From Actinomycetota bacterium (GTDB taxonomy: Bacteria; Actinomycetota; Thermoleophilia; Solirubrobacterales; 70-9), in assembly GCA_018268695.1 (NCBI GenBank), contig JAFDWD010001068.1, positions 1 to 16,692 on the forward strand: DNA of 16,692 bases, read 5' to 3'. Below are positions 13,966 through 16,692 of the stretch, piece after piece; position 1 is the stretch's first letter; every line of letters begins with the position of its first letter. The notes under the pieces are model-generated. The model was given only the letters and a program-made list of their open reading frames with translations. It did no database searches and was not told the DNA's origin. The translations under genes and the position numbers were made by a program.

Positions 13966-14653
13966 CCCGCTCTGCGACCGTCTGAAGGAGGCCTGCCGGC
14001 CGATCTGGACGGCCCTCCACGAGCACCCGTTCCTGATCGAGCTGGCGGCCGGGACCCTGCCGGAGGCGAAGTTCCGCTTCTACCTCGAGCAGAACCTGAT
14101 GTACCTGCCGGAGTACTCGCGCGCGATCGCCCTCGGCGCCGCCGCCTCGCGTGACGACACCGAGCTGCGCGCCTTCGCCGCGGCGCTGCAGAACATCGTC
14201 GCGGTGGAGATCCCCGAAAACGAGGCCCTCCTTGCCGGCGTGATCGAGCTCGGCGCCGAGGACCGCGGCGGCAGGCTGGAGATGGCGCCGGGCACCCTCG
14301 CCTACACCAGCTACCTGAACGCCGCCGCCTTCCGCGGCGGCCCGCTCGACGTGATGACCGTGATCATGCCCTGCGCCTGGAGCTACGGCGAGATCGCCCG
14401 CGGCCTGGACCTTTCGTCGAACGAACACCCCGTGTACCGCAAGTGGGTCGAATTCTTCGCGAGCGACGAGTACGACGACCTGATCCAGAAGATGAAGCTG
14501 GAGCTCGAATCGTTCGCGACCAAGACCCCCACCGACGAGGCCCACCTCGTGGAGCAGTTCAAGAACGGGGCCCGCCTCGAGCTCGGCTTCTGGGAGATGT
14601 CCTACGGCCTCGTGCAGTGGCCGGACCTGAAGGTCGACGCCCAGGTCGGTTAG
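13958..14653 (+). CDS. TenA family protein with altered substrate pocket (TenA-2)
   Basis: A 231-residue TenA-fold protein beginning at TTG with a strong AGGAGG. Family segments include HEHPFLIELAAGTLPEAKF and IMPCAWSYGEIA. Counting from nucleophile Cys139 (B. subtilis C135), Tyr116, Tyr143 and a C-terminal Glu208 (RLELGFWE) are retained. However, the position of Asp44, which contacts the pyrimidine in TenA, is Asn46 (YLEQNLMYL), and that of Tyr163 is Phe167 (WVEFFASDEY). TenA-1 has the standard residues at both sites. The protein is therefore probably still a Cys-dependent hydrolase, but for a related, different substrate. It overlaps the importer ATPase by 8 bp, so each half of the transporter is transcribed with its own TenA. 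An inactive binding role is less likely because Cys and Glu remain. Confidence 0.83.
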   Translation: MSSPLCDRLKEACRPIWTALHEHPFLIELAAGTLPEAKFRFYLEQNLMYLPEYSRAIALGAAASRDDTELRAFAAALQNIVAVEIPENEALLAGVIELGAEDRGGRLEMAPGTLAYTSYLNAAAFRGGPLDVMTVIMPCAWSYGEIARGLDLSSNEHPVYRKWVEFFASDEYDDLIQKMKLELESFATKTPTDEAHLVEQFKNGARLELGFWEMSYGLVQWPDLKVDAQVG

Positions 14654-14663
14654 CGCCACGGCT

Positions 14664-14673
14664 GTCCGCGGAC
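14664..14673. repeat. Perfect 10-bp palindrome GTCCGCGGAC
   Basis: A self-complementary decamer 11 bases after the TenA-2 stop and about 38 bases before the FAD-oxidase ATG, where a -35 box would lie. It could be a protein site or chance in GC-rich DNA. Confidence 0.3.
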
Positions 14674-14677
14674 TTGT

Positions 14678-14697
14678 GAAACTACAGTTATAGTTTC
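14678..14697 (+). promoter_or_regulatory. Perfect inverted repeat over the -10 box of the FAD-oxidase gene
   Basis: GAAACTACAGTTATAGTTTC has perfect 7-bp arms (GAAACTA/TAGTTTC) around six bases and is sharply AT-rich in its setting. It contains TATAGT (14689-14694), a good -10 box ending seven bases before the ATG at 14702, so the transcript is probably leaderless; no Shine-Dalgarno is present. This looks like an operator for a dimeric repressor (TetR, MarR or GntR type) and differs from the motif at 4590 and 12244, so this operon may have its own regulator. Confidence 0.6.
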
Positions 14698-14701
14698 GTC
14701 G

Positions 14702-16015
14702 ATGGAGACGGGGCGGATCCTGCGGCGGGGTGAGGAGGGCTACGAGGAGGCGCGGCGGGCGACGGTGTGGAACGCCCGCGTGCCGGGTCGCCATCCCGAC
14801 GCGATCGCGTCGGTGGAGAGTGAGGACGACGTCCTCGCGGCGGTGCGGCTGGCGGCCGACGAGGGTTGGAAGGTCGGCGTCCGCTCCGGCGGCCACAGCT
14901 GGGCCGGCAACCACCTGCGCGACGGCGGGCTCCTGCTCGATGTCTCGCGGCTCGACTCCGTCGCGATCGACGGAGAGGCGAGGAAGGCGGTGGTGGGGCC
15001 CGGCGCTCGCGGGAACGAGACGCTCGCCGCGCTGGCCGAGCAGGACCTCTTCTTCCCGGCCGGGCATTGCGAAGGCGTCTGCCTCGGCGGTTATCTGTTG
15101 CAGGGCGGATTCGGCTGGAACGGGCGCGTGCATGGCCCTGCCTGCATGAGCGTCGAGGCGATCGACGTCGTCACCGCCGCCGGGGAGCTCGTCCGCTCCG
15201 ACGCCGAGCACCATCCTGACCTCTTCTGGGCGGCGCGCGGGTCCGGCCCCGGCTTCTTCGGCGCCGTCGTCCGCTTCCACCTGCGGTTGCAGCCGCGCCC
15301 GCGGCACGTCGCCAACGGCGTCCTCCTCTACCCGATCGAGATGCTCGACGAGGTCTTCCGCTGGGCGCGGGAGGTCGGGCCGCGGGTGCCCCGCACGGTC
15401 GAGTTGATGGTCTTCATCCATCGTGACCTCGAGGGAGAGGTCGAGCTGGCGGTCGGCGCGCCGGCGCTGGTCGACAGTGCCGAGGAGGCGGCCGCGGCGC
15501 TGTCCTTCCTCGACAGTGCCCCCGCGGGGGCGAAGTTGGCCGTCCCCAACGTCGAGGTGACGATGCGCGATCTCTACGCCGCCGTGCATGAGTCCTATCC
15601 GGACGACCACCGCTACGCGGTCGACAACATGTGGACCCATGCGCCGGTCGAGGATCTGCTGCCGGGCCTGCGGCGGATCGCCGAGACGCTCCCCGGCGCG
15701 CCCTCGCACATGCTGTGGATGAACTGGGGCGAGAGCCCGCCGCGACCGGAGATGGCCTACAGCGTCGAGGACGAGATCTACATCGCGCTCTACGGGGTCT
15801 GGCGCGACCCGCGTGAAGATGTCGCCAACGTCGCCTGGGTCGAGGACCGGATGCGGGAGATGGAGGGTCAGGCCACTGGCATCCAGCTGGCCGACGAGAA
15901 CCTCGGCCGCCGTCCGGCCAGGTTCGCCGGCGAGGACGAGATGGCGCGGATCGACCAGATCCGTGCCGTCTACGACCCGCAGGGCCTGTTCCACCCCTGG
16001 ATGGGACGAGTGTGA
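14702..16015 (+). CDS. FAD-linked oxidase, berberine-bridge/6-hydroxynicotine oxidase type
   Basis: A 437-residue flavoprotein with the FAD_binding_4 fold and a short BBE-type C-terminus. His65 in VRSGGHSWAG is the residue that carries 8-alpha-linked FAD, and Cys123 in AGHCEGVCLGGYLLQGGFGW aligns with the 6-S-cysteinyl position, so the flavin is probably bicovalently bound. The C-terminal YDPQGLFHPWMG resembles the BBE tail (YDP-x-x-x-F). Enzymes of this group oxidise alcohols, amines or heterocycle side chains, passing electrons to O2. No signal peptide is seen, so it is cytoplasmic. It starts a new transcription unit under the palindrome at 14678-14697, and its stop overlaps the next gene by 4 bp. 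The substrate is unknown; context suggests a ring or side-chain oxidation in the same pathway. Confidence 0.87.
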   Translation: METGRILRRGEEGYEEARRATVWNARVPGRHPDAIASVESEDDVLAAVRLAADEGWKVGVRSGGHSWAGNHLRDGGLLLDVSRLDSVAIDGEARKAVVGPGARGNETLAALAEQDLFFPAGHCEGVCLGGYLLQGGFGWNGRVHGPACMSVEAIDVVTAAGELVRSDAEHHPDLFWAARGSGPGFFGAVVRFHLRLQPRPRHVANGVLLYPIEMLDEVFRWAREVGPRVPRTVELMVFIHRDLEGEVELAVGAPALVDSAEEAAAALSFLDSAPAGAKLAVPNVEVTMRDLYAAVHESYPDDHRYAVDNMWTHAPVEDLLPGLRRIAETLPGAPSHMLWMNWGESPPRPEMAYSVEDEIYIALYGVWRDPREDVANVAWVEDRMREMEGQATGIQLADENLGRRPARFAGEDEMARIDQIRAVYDPQGLFHPWMGRV

Positions 16016-16692
16016 GCGCGACCGGGGGCGCCGCCGGTGATCTTGGCGCCTATCTGGACCGGGCGCCGGCGCCGGCCGACGCGGAGGCGCTGGCGGCGAT
16101 CGCCCGCGGCCCGGCCGACCCCGCGAAGGCACTCGCGCCGACCGCGCTCGATCGGCTGCTCGACCCCGAGCCGCTGCCGCTGGAGTCCGGCTGGTGCACC
16201 CTGCCCGACGGGATCCGCTTCGTCGCCGTGCGGACGCCGATGCCCGGCGTTCACGCCGAGATGGTCGACTGGTGGTTCGATTGGCATCCCAGAGACCCGC
16301 TCCGCTACCGGGTCTGGCATCCGCGCGCGCACCGCGGCAACACGCTCGAGCCCCCGCCTGTGCCGGGCGCCAAGCCATTTTGGGGTGCCGTCCACCACCC
16401 GGTCGAGGACATCGGCACCGGCACCGTCCACGCCCGCATCGCCTTCCTCGCGCCGAGCGAGCTCGGCTTCTCGACCGACGCGCTCGACGACCCGGTGGTG
16501 GGCACGATCGTCGGCGGCATGGTCGGCGACGATCGCCGGCGCACCAGCCACTCGCTGATGGTCCACGTCTTCCTCCGTGACGACGACGGCCTGGTGCTGC
16601 GCAGCCACTTCTGGCTCGGCGCCTCGATCCGTCCCTACCTGCCGGACGCCTTCGCCGAGCCGATCGCCCGCCTTCTCAACCGCAAGCCCGTC
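16012..16692 (+). CDS. PhlG-like (2,4-diacetylphloroglucinol hydrolase family) protein, partial
   Basis: The first 227 residues of a protein that runs off the right edge. The GTG at 16012 overlaps the oxidase stop (GTGA). The block MVDWWFDWHPRDPLRYRVWH followed by PRAH (residues 84-107) is characteristic of the PhlG domain, a Bet v1-like zinc enzyme that hydrolyses a carbon-carbon bond next to a ketone, as in removal of an acetyl group from diacetylphloroglucinol. His107 is the likely first zinc ligand; later ligands may fall beyond the window. Further conserved-looking segments are FWGAVHHPVEDIG and SHSLMVHVFLRD. PhlG itself is near 290 residues, so about 65 are missing. Coupling with the FAD oxidase suggests that oxidation creates the substrate for this hydrolase. 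Confidence is good for the family and low for the substrate. Confidence 0.72.
   Translation, partial: MSATGGAAGDLGAYLDRAPAPADAEALAAIARGPADPAKALAPTALDRLLDPEPLPLESGWCTLPDGIRFVAVRTPMPGVHAEMVDWWFDWHPRDPLRYRVWHPRAHRGNTLEPPPVPGAKPFWGAVHHPVEDIGTGTVHARIAFLAPSELGFSTDALDDPVVGTIVGGMVGDDRRRTSHSLMVHVFLRDDDGLVLRSHFWLGASIRPYLPDAFAEPIARLLNRKPV

Noticed and set aside
13889..16378. Very long minus-strand reading frame (829 codons), and similar ones at 465-2075, 1879-3942 and 8842-10332
   Set aside because: These are antisense shadows caused by high GC: they oppose genes with intact family motifs, and their translations are low-complexity Arg/Gly/Ala/Asp-rich with no domain pattern.
1..16692. Mobile element, phage or CRISPR signatures
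   Set aside because: No transposase, integrase, tandem repeat array or terminal inverted repeat was seen; all genes are metabolic, transport or regulatory, and co-oriented.

Overview
The window is about 16.7 kb of very GC-rich DNA in which every gene lies on the + strand. Genes are packed with 1-8 bp overlaps, use many GTG starts and one TTG start, and two transcripts look leaderless. This fits a high-GC Actinomycetota. The combination of gene families suggests a Thermoleophilia/Solirubrobacterales-like soil organism, but that placement is inference; no rRNA or tRNA is present to settle it.

Layout. (1) Positions 1-2388 hold a B12 acyl-CoA mutase operon: the end of the catalytic subunit, a methylmalonyl-CoA epimerase-type VOC protein, a family III (CaiB/BaiF) CoA-transferase and a separate cobalamin-binding subunit. 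(2) Positions 2440-4578 hold a GntR/FCD regulator (GntR-1) and an aspartase-family lyase. (3) Positions 4759-12215 form a long operon: NMT1/THI5-like lipoprotein, TenA-1, TRZ/ATZ-type amidohydrolase, HDAC-family deacetylase, aldehyde dehydrogenase, zinc alcohol dehydrogenase and a second GntR (GntR-2) whose DNA-binding half is nearly identical to GntR-1. (4) Positions 12284-14653 hold the matching ABC permease, ABC ATPase and a second, diverged TenA-2. (5) Positions 14702-16692 hold a bicovalent-FAD oxidase and a PhlG-like C-C hydrolase, which is cut by the window end.

How they may work together. The NMT1/THI5 protein, permease and ATPase form a ThiXYZ-like importer for a thiamin-type pyrimidine, and TenA hydrolyses aminomethyl-pyrimidines from degraded thiamin. 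Simple salvage would not need the deaminase, deacetylase, ALDH, ADH, FAD oxidase and C-C hydrolase encoded alongside, and no thiamin synthesis gene is visible. The best reading is a catabolic cluster for a 2-methylpyrimidine or related N-heterocycle. Opening such a ring would leave an N-acetyl group, which would explain the deacetylase. This is inference. An 18-base motif shared at 14 positions precedes operons 3 and 4 in opposite orientations and is a candidate operator for the GntR pair.

No mobile element, CRISPR array, RNA gene or convincing riboswitch was seen. No gene-free stretch exceeds 300 bp; the longest is the 180-bp leader at 4579-4758.
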